A stretch of 64,000 bases of DNA from Arabidopsis thaliana. Lineage: Eukaryota; Streptophyta; Magnoliopsida; Brassicales; Brassicaceae. Location: positions 3,465,151 to 3,529,150 of the forward strand of contig NC_003071.7 of assembly GCF_000001735.4 (NCBI RefSeq), written 5' to 3'. Position 1 is the first letter of the stretch. The number at the start of each line of letters is the position of its first letter. Positions 44,671 to 57,341 of this stretch are shown one piece after another. Made by a program: the position numbers and the translations under genes. The notes beneath the pieces were generated by a model, which was given only the letters and a program-made list of their open reading frames with translations, had not been told where the DNA came from and did not search any database.

Positions 44671-47165
44671 TAATGAGAGTTACGAGGCTTTAAAGAGATA
44701 TATAGGCACACAAACGTTGATGCCTTTTTAAAGGCTATGAAAGTTGGAAGCTGGTCTTTGTTGACTTTTTGTATCATTCTTTTCTAGATGTGATAATCAT
44801 AACTCTCATATATATCAACTTTAAGGTTTTTTATAAGGACATGGTTATAATATGAAAAGTTTTTGGAGAGAAATCCCCATTTTCAGTAAAACAAAAGTTT
44901 TGCATAAACGTATCCGAATACACACATACATTTTACTTCTCGGATTAGTTTACCAGTTGAAGACTATAGATTGACAAGATCCATCATGAATCCCATCCGC
45001 TATCGTTATTCGTTACGATTGTCTCCACCACATCAACCAAAATTTGTTGTTATTAGCCTTTGTTCGTCATTGCCAACGTTCTAATCATGTAGTAACTGCT
45101 TGAATGATCAAGAGGTAAGCAGAGAAATAGAAAATAAAAAATGAGCAGATTAAAGAGGTGGATGTGGAAAAGCAAAGCAGAAAAGAGAAATCGAGAAAAT
45201 CTTTTAACTCGCTAGAAGAATCATACATGTAATTCTACTGAGTATAAAAAAATTTGGTGGTTTAAATGTCTTGATAGATGAAAAAGTAAGATAATTCAAG
45301 AGGAGAAAAAGAACAATAATACTATAACAAATAATAACACAGTACGTAGTTAATTCAAATAAGTATGCATTTTAATGTGTTTTTTCTTCACACAACTATA
45401 TTTTCTTTATCTTAAATTAATCCAATCGCTAGCTCTCTAATGTCGTTTTGTTCTTCTATCTAAGGGGTTTTAATTGTGAAATTCTGTCTTTGTTTTAGAG
45501 TTTATCTTTGTTGTTACTTATCAGGGTTTGTAGAAAGAATCCTATTCAAGTTCCTATAGATGCATGGCGTAAAAATCTTTGAGGAGGACCTGCGTCTAGA
45601 GAAGGTAAAGTTTTCAATCTTTATCTTTTTATGGCGTAAGATGGTTCACCTTCTCAAGATATGCTTTTTTTATATCCAATCAAAACAATTCAGGTTTTGC
45701 TTTAAATCTCTGGGAATTCAAGGGAGCTGGGATGATGATAGGTTTATGTTGGTTGATAGGTTTGATTTTTACTGTGATAAGTATTTTTGAATTTTATATT
45801 GGGTCATTGCACCATAAACTGGAGATCGAAAAAGAAAATATACGAAGACAAACGTAAAAGAGAATGTTTTATCAAAAAAACTTATAAAAAGCGAAATCAA
45901 TTCTCTCGACTTTTAAGACATTTAGCAGACCTAGAAATCAAGATGGTGGATACTTTCGGTATTTGGTTTTGTTGTTGTTAACTAATCCATTGTTCTCTAC
46001 TCTAAATTTGTTTAGTACATAAGTCATTTTCATATCGTTTTTCTTCTGTACATTGTTCAGTGGTATGATAAGTCACTTCCGCATCAAGATGGCAAAACAG
46101 ATTTTTGATAAGGCCATGCATTTTATAAAGCTCCAAAGTAGAGATATATTTGTTTATTGGACACGTCCCAAACTAGAAGTTTTTCCGGTGTGGAGAAGAC
46201 TAAAAATACACTAATTTTGGTGTGGTTTACATAGACTAGAATAAAAAGATGGTAAATGTCAATAGTTGTGCCTTCTTCTCATGTAAGTTAATCAGCTACT
46301 TTAACACTTGTGGTTCTTGAGGATTTAAGTGCTAAATACTAAGAAGAGCTTATGAGATCATGTTCTTTACCATCTCAATTTCTATAACTTTTATGTAATT
46401 TGAGTGAGCTCTGTTTTTTTTTTCTTTCAATCCGTTGAAAAGTTTCGAAAGAGATGTGATGACTATTTTGAAAGTGTATAGTAGTCAACTATAGTGTTAT
46501 TGTTGGAAAGCATGTATTATGTTATGTGTATTTCTTTAATTACCTTGGTGCTTAATTTCTTAATGTTTACTTTACCATGGATTATACTGATTGAAGAATT
46601 TTAAATTGTTTATCCAAATTTATCTTAACCTTCAATTATTCCAGAAAAAGTAGTCAAAGAAACATAGGTCGAATAATTAAATGAAAAGATATTTTGAAAA
46701 TTCTTATAACAAATATAATGCTGGAAACAAAGTTGATAGAGTTATTTAAGGATAAGTTTTAAGGGCTGCAAGCTCTTCATCCATATTTTTCTGGTTATTA
46801 TCGATGAGTTAAATTTTTATTTGTGGGAGTATTGAAAACGTATATTCGAAGGGAAAAAATGATTTTGTGAGCTAAATTTGTTGCCGTCTACAGCATCCCA
46901 GCGTACTGTGTGAGCCGACATGTAGAATTTACAATTTAAAACTGTTATTTTAATAAGTAGTTCTCTTACGTTCAATATATTTTTAAATATAAAAATAAAA
47001 TAAATCATCTAAGAGCCAATTTCACGAAAGAAAAACAACAAAAAGTTTATCTTAAAAGAGAATTAATTTCATTCTCTATTTTAGATGAGTGTTAGAGTAT
47101 ATATGTATATAGCGTCATACATCTAGACTAAGTTAAATATTGGTGTTATTTGGTAGGGCTTAAGA
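44671..47165. other. Nuclear AT-rich intergenic DNA
   Basis: No gene is recognised. Frames at 45,560-45,790 and 45,787-45,981 are short and low in complexity; neither shows a domain. Confidence 0.5.
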
Positions 47166-47579
47166 TATAGTGTTTAACATTTAGATGAAGTTAATTATAT
47201 AGGTTTGGGTTTATAAAGTAGGAACTAGGGTTTAGTGTTATAAATTCAGATGAATTTGAATAACTAATTTGGGTTTATAAGGTAGGGTTAGGGTTTAAGG
47301 AATAACTGATGGAAGCACATACAATAATGTAAACTTATATCTTTAGTTCATATCTAACTAAAAATATTTGAACAATTTGAAACCTCATTCGATTATATTT
47401 AAAATTATTTATGACTTAAAGTTCATTGTAATTGTGTTTATTTGGTATAGTGTTTAACATTTAGATAAAGTTAAATATAGGTTCGGATTTATAAGGTATT
47501 AGGTAGGATTTAGTATTATTCATGTAGACGAATTGAAATAACTAATCTGGGTTTATAAGGTACAGGTTAGGGTTTAAGG
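47166..47579 (+). repeat. Duplicated block with telomere-like words
   Basis: Two diverged copies, 47,166-47,300 and 47,446-47,579, start tatagtgtttaacatttaga and end in gggtttataaggta plus gttagggtttaagg. The offset is 280 bp. The TTTAGGG-like words are degenerate interstitial telomere-type motifs, common near Arabidopsis centromeres. Confidence 0.75.
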
Positions 47580-48044
47580 TTTAGAAGTCTCATGAATATT
47601 AAAAAGGGGTGCTAAGTAATTTGCAAGGATTAGGCACTTATGGGGCTTGGAGTTATTCCTCTTCTCCTCCGTTGGGAATAAGTTTTTTTAGTGAAAGTTG
47701 TCCAGAAAACGAGAGGGAAGAACTCAACTATTTCTCAATTTGAAGAAGCTTCCGGTGGATCCTTTTTTTGTTCTTGAGACCTTTGAAGTTAATCAGTAGG
47801 GGTCCTAGGCGCTAGAATGTCTAGATTGAAAAAGTAGCATATATAAGCTTTTTTATTTCAAGAGAGTAAAGTTTACCCTGTTTTAGTGTACCAAAAGATA
47901 AGAGACTGTGTTTTTGTGTGTAAGAAATCTCAAGAGACAAGCTAAAGTAGTCGAAACTTTGTGTAAAACCAATTAAGAGAGTTACAAGTTCTTTATAAGA
48001 TTTTTTGATGAATTTATAAGCTCATTGTTGCTGAATTTTTTAAA

Positions 48045-48800
48045 TTTTTTTAGTTACTTATTATTTTGAAGTTAGATTTTGATATTGTCAAAAGTATTTA
48101 TGGGTCCGGCGCATAGGCAGACACAAAGAAGATTAAAGGAGGTCAGCTGGTCTTTTTAGAATTCTACATTTGCATTGTAACCCTTTAAAATTCATGATAT
48201 TATTTATATATATTTTTTTATTTTTACTCTTTTAAAATTACAAATTCATATGTAAACCTTCTAAGTTTTATTGTATTTTTCTTCTACTTTGTGGTTTGAC
48301 ACTATTTCTAACATGTTTTTTACTTTTTTTGTTTGATTCACCCATAAACATTGAACCATATTTTATCTATTTTTTAAATGAAGTTTTTTGAGTTTTAAAT
48401 TTTTTGGTTACTTATTATTTCGAAGTTATATTTTGATACTTTATAAATTATTTATGGGTCCGCCGCATAGGCAGACCCAAAAAAGATTAAAGCAGGTCAA
48501 CTGGTCTCTCTAGAATTTTATATTCGCATTGTAACCCATTAAAATTTATGATATTATTTATATTTCTATTGTTTTTACCTTTAAAATCACTAATTCTTAT
48601 GTAAACATTTAAAGATTTATCGTGTTTTTCTTCTACTTTGTGTTTTGATACTATTTCTTTGTTTTCAACTTTTTTGTTTGATTCACCCATAAATATTGAA
48701 CCAAATTTTGGTGTTTTTAAAAGAAATGAAGATTTTTTTAGTTTTTTAATTACTTATTATTCAAGTTATAATTTGATCCTATAAAAAGTATTTTGGATCC
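48045..48800 (+). repeat. 354-bp tandem repeat with internal hairpin
   Basis: Two full units (about 48,045-48,398 and 48,399-48,738) and the start of a third (to about 48,800) share ttacttattatt, gggtccgscgcataggcaga and aggtcarctggtct words. In unit 2 gggtccgcc and ggcagaccc form a nine-pair stem with one mismatch around loop gcata. The AT-rich filler has diverged. No ORF or target-site duplication is visible. Confidence 0.8.
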
Positions 48801-49079
48801 TTGACTTGAAATGTAAAATTAACGGGTACAATGTGATAGTTAATATCCTAAACATTATATGACACATGCCTTTGATACGGGTAAATAGATATAAATATAG
48901 GTGTTGTTATATCCATATAATATATATTTTTTAATTTCGTAAATGTCTCTAACTTATCACTCTAAATTATGATTGATTCAAGAAGATACTCATTTTAAAT
49001 TTTTTTGGTCGAATTTCAAAAATTTTGGTATGCTTGATCTTTAAAATTTAAATTTAATTTTAAAAAAACAAATTTTGGT

Positions 49080-49106
49080 CGCGCAAGGCGCGGGTGGCTC
49101 ACTTAG
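49080..49106 (+). mobile_element. Helitron-like 3' terminus
   Basis: CGCGC-aag-GCGCG (49,080-49,092) is a perfect five-pair GC hairpin in very AT-rich DNA, followed after about ten bases by CTTAGT. Non-autonomous Arabidopsis Helitrons (ATREP type) end with such a hairpin and then CTRR, normally CTAGT, so the last bases here are off consensus. The 5' end was not found; the 354-bp repeats may be internal to the same element. Confidence 0.4.
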
Positions 49107-49623
49107 TCTCATATTATTCCTTCACGAATCTGGACTTATTACATTTTCGTTTATAAAAGGAACGTTAATACCCGGTTCATTCCAGTTTACAGACTCAATC
49201 ATAGTTATTCTAAACCATACTCTAATAAAAACCAAATTAGTCAAACTGACCCAAATCAGAAACAAAACGAACCATAAATAAATCGAAATGCACATCACTA
49301 GCAACTTTTCTATAAAAGTGAAAGTGGGTGGACAGACACTTGGGTAGAAAACCCAAGAGATGAGTGGCTTCCACGTCATCCTTTACAGTGATCCTCGCAC
49401 GCATGTATAACACTTATATCAGTCAAAGTCATTATTTTAATCAATGGACCATTTCCAACTTAACTTTAACTTTAATGATGCCAGCTTTGTGTCACACCAC
49501 TTACTAATAAACGTAGAAATATATCCAAAAATGAACTAAAACACTACTCTGGAAATATTAAATATAGAAAACCAAAGAATTGGAACAGTTCATCGGGAAG
49601 GGTTTTGGGACCCTAGAGAATCC
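49107..49623 (+). promoter_or_regulatory. Presumed ABCC13 promoter and 5' leader
   Basis: AT-rich DNA between the Helitron-like end and the ABCC13 start. No clear TATA box can be assigned by eye. Confidence 0.35.
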
Positions 49624-52600
49624 ATGGCTATCACTCTCACTAATTTCACTGTAAGTACACTATTTCTTTACTTTCTCTATGGTTTGTTGATGATGAAAAA
49701 TTTATCAATCTTTGTCTCAGTTTCTCTATATGGATGCAAACCTGAAACGTTTAGGCGACATATATCCTTCCTTGAACTTCATGGGTTTATAGGAGTTTGC
49801 GTATGTATATAGATACATGAATGCTCAATTTTGGATTGTTGTTCCTTAAGAATGATTACAGTTTTAGGGTTTGGAGCAAATGTAGTTACTCTTCTTCTGA
49901 TTCTGATTCTCACCATAACGAGAAGAAATGGTAGATGTAACAGAAGGGTAAGAGTAAGCCTAATTTTCTACTTTGGTTTTGGTAAAAAAAAAGAACTGAT
50001 TCGTCCTCATTTGATTTTCTTTATTAGAAAAGCTACATTGAGAAGTGTTTGTTGTATGTAACACCTGCACTTGGAGCTTGTTTGTCATGTGTGGACTTGG
50101 TGTTACTTGTGAGAACAAACCGTAGGAGAGAAGTCATTCTCTGTTTTGTCCCCTTGTCTGGTTTCGTAATGTGGGTAAGCTTCTTGTTACCAAACACGAA
50201 CAGAACTCTGTCTTTGTCTTTCTCTTTTGTTTCTGCTTTGAAGGTTTTTTTTACCTTGTAGATTGCCGTCATCCTCTCATTGAAGTTTGCTTGTTGTGCG
50301 TGCCACGTTTTCACTAGCCAGATTCTATGTTTCTGGTGGATCTTTAGATTCCTAACAGATGCCCTTCATCTTAACATGATTTTCACATTACAGGTAATTA
50401 AGTTGTCTTTATGAATCTGTCACATTCTCCATATAAGTAGAGTTGGTTAACCGAATTTGGAGCGTGTACAGGAGATTTGCCTCATCATGTTGGACATTGC
50501 TTTTGGTATCTCTATTAATGTCCTCAGGATAAAGCAGGCACATCCCAAAATCATGTATATGCTTTAATATGGTTCTCTTATTTAATATTTTTTTCCTTTT
50601 CATTTCTTGTTTAATTCCTTATTCTCCTTGTAGTCCTTTGGAAGATCCACTTATTGAAGACGACGATGATCAAAAGCGCATTGTACGACGTCTCTTCCTT
50701 GTAACTAACTAGTTTAAAGAGTAGTTAAAGACCAATAGATTTGTTCATTCTTTGAAGGAGAAAAATGGAAGCTGGTGGGACTTATTCACTTTTGGGTACA
50801 TTGGTTCAATAATGAAACATGGCTCGGTGAAGCAGCTAGAATTGGAAAATCTACTTACACTACCACCTGAAATGGATCCTTTTACATGTTGTGAGAATTT
50901 ATTGAGATGTTGGCAACTTCAAGAGTGTAATAATTACTCAACTCCATCACTAATTTGGTCAATATATGGTGTATATGGATGGCCATATTTTCGTCTTGGA
51001 CTGTTAAAGGTACGTTGCTTATTTGACTTTCTTATATAATCTTTGTTAATATTGCTACTACAAAACATGAATTTTGCAGGTGTTCAATGATTGCATTGGA
51101 TTTGCTGGACCCTTACTTCTCAACAGACTTATCAAGTATCTTGAAAAAGGTTGAGAATCTTTTTAAAGATTTAGTAAATATGATTACTAATGGAATCATT
51201 GACACTGTTTATAAACTAAACAGGTTCAGGAAGTTCTGTTGGCTATACACTTGCTATCTCCTTGGGCTTCATATCTATCTTTAAGTAAATATAGTGCATA
51301 GTCATCATATTTCTACATTTTTTTGTCATCTCAAATGTGTTCCAAGTGTAGCAATAGTTACTAGGCACTTGTGATGTATGCTTTTTTGTCTTGTAGGTCT
51401 TTTCTTGATACACAATACACGTTTCGTCTTTCAAAGCTGAAACTCAAGCTACGGTCTAGTATAATGAGTGTCATCTACAGGAAGGTAAAACATGTGAAAA
51501 GTGAAAACTTTTATTGTGAGTGGTAGTAATTGGTTCCATAATTTCTTGAAAGTGAACTATTATCACAAGAATTTTGTATATATACAGTATGGTTTTGGAA
51601 ATTTGTGCTTTGCTTCAGCGAGTATTCGGTTAAAGATATCGATATCTCCTTGCCGTTACTACAAACGGAGACGCACCTTTTGAGTATACGATATATAACT
51701 TCATACATAGTATCAAACGTTTTGGTTCTTTTGGTAAAGAGCTGTTTTTGTTTATGAAATTATATTGTATGCAGTGTTTGTGGGTGAACACAGCAAACCG
51801 GTCAGGATTTTCTGAAGGCGAGATTCAAACATTTATGTCGGTAGATGCTGACCGCATTGTTAACTTGTGCAACAGTTTGCATGACTTGTGGAGGTAAGAA
51901 CATTTGCCTGTAAACAATGAAAGTGCTTCCAATATTGAGTAACAATAAATTGGCCACTCTTACAATTTTTCATTCAAATATATGTCTCAGCCTGCCTTTG
52001 CAAATTGGGATAGCTTTGTATCTTTTGTATACTCAAGTCAAGTTTGCTTTTCTTTCTGGACTTGCAATCACCATCTTGCTGATACCAGGTACCCAGTTTA
52101 CATTATCGTAACTACAATATAGAATGCCCATTTTTTTCTTTTGAATATCTGGAAGTGTAAGCCCAAAGGCCATACATCTCCTAGAGGCGAGACCCACACC
52201 ATTTTAGATTCATCTCCTTTGAAAAAGAAATCCCTCCCAACGTGCCTCGAACCTATCACCTCCACGGAGATTTAGTATTGGGCCAATAGCTCGTTGGTGA
52301 TGCCAGTTTTTCTCATTTTCCCTTTTTTTTTGGCAGTGAATAAATGGATATCGGTGCTGATTGCATCTGCAACAGAGAAAATGATGAAGCTTAAAGATGA
52401 GAGGTGTGAGAAAACGTTTAGTAAGTGTTGATCATAAGAGGGATGTTAGTAGTAATTTCTCACATTGTAAAAAGTTTTGTTATCTATCAGGATTAGAAAA
52501 ACAGGAGAGCTTTTAACAAACATACGCACACTTAAAATGTATGGATGGGATAACTGGTTTGCTGATTGGTTGAAGGAAACAAGAGCCACCGAAGTGACTC

Positions 52601-55600
52601 ACTTAGCGGTTAGGTCTTCGTATCCTTCCTTTTGCTGTTTTGTCCAAGTACTTTGTATTAACGTTTAAGTCTTCGTTTGGCTTTTCTAGACTCGGAAGTA
52701 TTTAGATGCTTGGTGTGTTTTCTTTTGGGCAACAACACCAACTCTTTTTTCTCTTTGCACTTTTGGTCTCTTTGCTCTGATGGGTCATCAACTTGATGCA
52801 GCAACGGTACTTTTTGAATCTGCTCTATAACATTTTCTGATTCAAATATGTAAAATTTTCTTGACAATCCTGTTTTTTTTTTTCCAGGTGTTTACTTGTC
52901 TTGCTTTGTTTAATAGCTTAATCTCTCCATTAAACTCGTTTCCATGGGTCATCAACGGTCTCATTGATGTAAGATTATCTTTCGATCATATTAAGAAGCA
53001 TTTTTATCTACCATTTTAGTTATATATCATTTTTGTTACCTTGTTGCAGGCCTTTATATCCACCAGGCGTGTGAGCAAGTTCTTGTGTTGTTTGGAGCAT
53101 AGTAGAGATTTTTCTATAGATTCTGGATTTACATCTGAAGACTTAGCTGTATGTGTGGAAGATGCATCTTGTACTTGGTCAAGTAACGTAGAAGAGGATT
53201 ATAACTTGACAATAAAACAAGTAAGCCTAAGAGTGCCAAAGGGATCTTTTGTTGCAGTTATCGGGGAGGTATACGAATCGTCCCCACCGTTAGAGCTGCA
53301 TAGTTCGATTAAATTATGATTAGGTGTTTCTTAAACTCTTTTTGTTTGCTTAATTTTCAGGTTGGTTCAGGTAAAACATCGTTGTTGAATTCACTTTTAG
53401 GCGAAATGCGGTGTGTTCATGGATCTATACTATTAAATGGCTCTGTGGCATATGTACCACAGGTTTGTAAACTGGTTAAATACTTTCTTTTTGGTTTCCA
53501 CTATGAGAAGTCTTACATGTACCTCACTCACCTTCAAGGTCCCATGGCTTTTGTCTGGAACTGTACGTGAAAACATTTTATTCGGGAAGCCTTTTGACTC
53601 CAAAAGGTTTAGTAAGTTTGCTTCATCAACTCTTAAAGTTATGATCTAGTGTAACTGATAGACAAAGCTAGTGGTGACTTTGTTAAACTAGGTATTTCGA
53701 GACATTGAGTGCTTGTGCACTAGATGTGGATATTTCACTTATGGTCGGAGGAGACATGGCGTGTATAGGTGATAAAGGACTAAACTTATCCGGAGGACAG
53801 AGAGCTCGGTTTGCTTTGGCCAGGTTTGCTATATATCTCCTATGCTCTTTCACCATCCATAGACTTGAGTGTTGTGTTTCTGATGATTTTGTGTGTGCTT
53901 TATCAATAGGGCTGTTTATCATGGTTCAGACATGTACCTTCTTGATGATGTACTGAGTGCAGTGGATTCACAAGTAGGATGTTGGATATTGCAAAGAGCA
54001 CTTCTGGGTCCTCTGTTGAACAAAAAGACTCGTGTTATGTGCACTCACAACATTCAGGTCTCAAATCTCTCTACACGTTAAATATTTATCTATCTCAATT
54101 TAATTTTTTCTCATACCGTCAAGCTGTTTCTACTATGACAGGCGATATCTTGTGCAGATATGATTGTTGTGATGGACAAAGGAAAAGTGAATTGGTCAGG
54201 AAGTGTTACTGATATGCCCAAATCCATTTCTCCAACATTTTCTTTAACCAATGAATTTGATATGTCATCACCAAATCACTTGACCAAAAGAAAAGAGACT
54301 CTATCTATCAAGGAAGATGGTGTAGATGAAATTAGTGAAGCTGCGGCGGATATCGTCAAATTAGAGGAACGAAAAGAGGGTCGAGTTGAAATGATGGTTT
54401 ATAGGTAAACAAAATTTGCTTAACCATGTCTTTTTTTTGTTGCCTATATGTATAAGTAAGTGATTGTTATCTGTTTATGCAGGAACTATGCTGTGTTTTC
54501 TGGTTGGTTCATTACTATTGTAATATTGGTTTCAGCGGTTTTAATGCAAGGGTCTCGTAATGGAAATGATTTGTGGCTATCATATTGGGTTGACAAGACA
54601 GGAAAAGGAGTATCGCATTACTCAACCTCGTTTTATTTGGTATTAAACTCGCGCATAAAACCACGAAACGTAACTCTTATGTCTCTGTGTTTTTCTAGTT
54701 TAATAATAACTACTAATCTTGCAGATGGTTCTCTGTATCTTTTGCATCATTAACTCAATATTAACCTTGGTGAGGGCATTCTCATTTGCATTTGGAGGAT
54801 TAAAAGCAGCAGTGCATGTTCATAATGCATTAATCAGTAAGCTTATAAATGCACCTACACAGTTCTTTGATCAGACACCAAGTGGAAGAATACTTAATAG
54901 GTTAGACACAAGGAAACTCTTTGAATCATGTGTCTTGTTCTTCATCTTAACTTCTTTTTTTGGTTTTACTCTGTTCAGGTTTTCCTCTGATCTATATACC
55001 ATCGACGACTCTCTCCCGTTTATTCTCAACATTCTTCTAGCAAATTTTGTTGGCTTGTTAGGGATTATTGTAGTATTGTCTTATGTTCAGGTTTGTCTGA
55101 AACTCTTCTCTCTTTTTGCTAAGTATTAACTCTTCTGTTTTGTTGGAGAAGTTACATTAATGTATAATATGTATACAGGTTCTATTCCTGCTTCTGCTTC
55201 TGCCATTTTGGTACATATACAGCAAGCTTCAGGTACATATACAACTTCTTGTAGCCAATCTGATTTCATATTTGGTGTCCCTTAGAGAAGAAGAAGAGTT
55301 CAAATTTTCTACTAACTGAAAATTGCTTCAGGTCTTCTACAGGTCTACTTCAAGGGAACTACGAAGGTTGGACAGTGTTTCACGATCACCGATATATGCA
55401 TCGTTCACGGAGACACTTGATGGGTCATCAACTATCAGGGCTTTTAAGTCTGAGGTAGTTTTGGTTCTGCTTCTAAATGTCAGGTTTTGCTTCTCCATTA
55501 ATGACAAAACTGTATGCTAATTCCGGTTTGCATGACAGGAGCATTTTGTAGGTAGATTTATTGAGCATTTGACGCTATACCAGCGGACTTCTTACTCAGA

Positions 55601-57341
55601 GATAATCGCAAGCTTGTGGCTCTCCTTGCGTCTTCAGGTACACTAATACATCTTTGCTTACATTTTGTAGAACATTTTTCATTCACCTTTTGAGAATTGG
55701 TAACAATGTTTAGTTTCATGTGTCTGCAATAAATATGGAAATCTCGAAAAATCGCTGATAAGTTGAGTAAAATGGTGCAGTTGTTAGGATCAATGATTGT
55801 CTTATTTGTCGCTGTAATGGCTGTCCTCGGCTCCGGGGGGAACTTTCCAATCAGTTTTGGTACACCTGGACTGGTAAGAAACTGCAGTTTTCATAAATAT
55901 ATAGGAAAGTGAAAAGCATACTATTTATAATTTGGATCACAGGTGGGATTAGCGCTCTCATATGCAGCTCCATTGGTTTCTCTGTTAGGAAGCTTGTTAA
56001 CAAGTTTTACTGAAACAGAAAAAGAAATGGTTTCTGTTGAAAGGGTTCTCCAGGTAATGATTCTGATTCTTTTTTTGGTTTGTCAACCGAAATTAATTGC
56101 AGCTCAAAAGAGCCATTCCTGAGGAATGTTGTTTACATATATGATATGATGTGGTTCGGTACAAATTCGTCGTGCCAAATTATCCACTTCTACATTCGCA
56201 CTACGAGAAATCAAAGATAAAGATAATGATTCTGATTCATTAAGTAATTTTTGTATGTTAGTGTTACTAATTACATGAACCATGCTCTCCTGTGTTATTA
56301 GTACATGGATGTGCCTCAAGAAGAAGTTTCAGGTCCTCAATCTCTCAGCGATAAGTGGCCTGTTCACGGATTAGTTGAGTTTCACAATGTGACAATGAGA
56401 TACATCTCAACTCTGCCTCCGGCCCTCACCCAAATTTCTTTTACAATCCAAGGAGGAATGCATGTACGTGTATCGCCGAGCACTCTACAACAGACTTGAC
56501 TTTTTCTGTTTTTATCTTTTCTCCCAACATATACAATTTATATGAAGTTATCGGGAAGAGACTATCCGCTAGAGAGAGCACTCTACAACAGAATTGACTT
56601 TTTCTGTCTCATGATTGTTTTGTTTTCATTTATCAGGTAGGAGTAATTGGAAGAACTGGTGCCGGGAAGTCCTCGATCTTGAATGCGCTTTTCCGGCTTA
56701 CTCCTGTTTGTAGTGGAGAGATATTGGTGGATGGAAAAAACATAAGCCATCTTCCGATAAGAGAACTCCGTTCTTGCCTCGCTGTTGTTCCTCAGAGCCC
56801 TTTTCTGTTTCAAGGATCACTGAGGTGAGAACTTAACTCCTTCAATTCACTAACCAAAGGTGTTGCCTGCAGTTTCATAATGAAAAAAAGTTGTGGTTCT
56901 CGTAGGGATAACCTTGATCCTCTTGGGTTGAGTGAGGATTGGAGAATCTGGGAGATCCTAGACAAGTGTAAAGTTAAGGCAGCGGTAGAAAGTGTAGGAG
57001 GGTTAGATTCATATGTAAAGGAATCTGGTTGTTCCTTTTCTGTTGGACAGAGACAGCTTTTGTGCCTTGCTCGTGCTTTGCTCAAGTCATCTAAGATCCT
57101 ATGCCTTGATGAATGCACCGCCAACATCGATGTTCACACAGCTTCCCTACTCCACAACACGATATCGAGTGAATGCAAAGGCGTAACCGTCATTACCATT
57201 GCTCACCGCATTTCTACGGTTGTTGATTTAGACAGCATCCTAATTCTTGATCGTGGAATTCTTGTTGAACAAGGAAAACCACAACATCTTTTGCAAGATG
57301 ACTCCTCAACTTTTTCAAGCTTTGTCAGAGCTTCTCAGTGA
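49624..57341 (+). CDS. ABCC13: ABC transporter C family member 13 (MRP11)
   Basis: A full-length ABC transporter of the MRP/ABCC class. About 34 exons give some 1,433 residues: 49624-49650, 49721-49784, 49862-49947, 50028-50174, 50262-50393, 50472-50554, 50634-50682, 50758-51009, 51080-51149, 51224-51284, 51397-51484, 51775-51893, 51991-52088, 52337-52403, 52491-52608, 52690-52806, 52888-52968, 53050-53268, 53361-53462, 53539-53606, 53692-53823, 53910-54057, 54142-54404, 54483-54639, 54725-54900, 54979-55090, 55179-55232, 55332-55454, 55539-55637, 55781-55873, 55943-56053, 56302-56463, 56637-56824, 56906-57341. All junctions keep frame and use GT-AG. NBD1 has GSGKTS (about 627), LSGGQRAR (713) and [11 protein letters not shown] (738); NBD2 has GRTGAGKSS (1232), FSVGQRQLL (1332) and [12 protein letters not shown] (1355). 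Two membrane domains precede them, as in ABCC exporters of conjugates. The first two exons are the least certain; a start at 49,852 is possible. The published protein is about 20 residues shorter. Confidence 0.93.
56478..56607 (+). repeat. 32-bp duplication inside an ABCC13 intron
   Basis: gagcactctacaacaga and the following ttgactttttctgt occur at 56,478-56,509 and 56,576-56,607 with one mismatch, 98 bp apart, both in the intron before the NBD2 Walker A exon. Confidence 0.85.

Noticed and set aside
45560-45981. Possible small nuclear gene from two neighbouring ORFs
   Set aside because: Low-complexity AT-rich frames without conserved residues or convincing splice sites.
56810-57127. 105-codon minus-strand ORF
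   Set aside because: Antisense to the last ABCC13 exon, which encodes NBD2.
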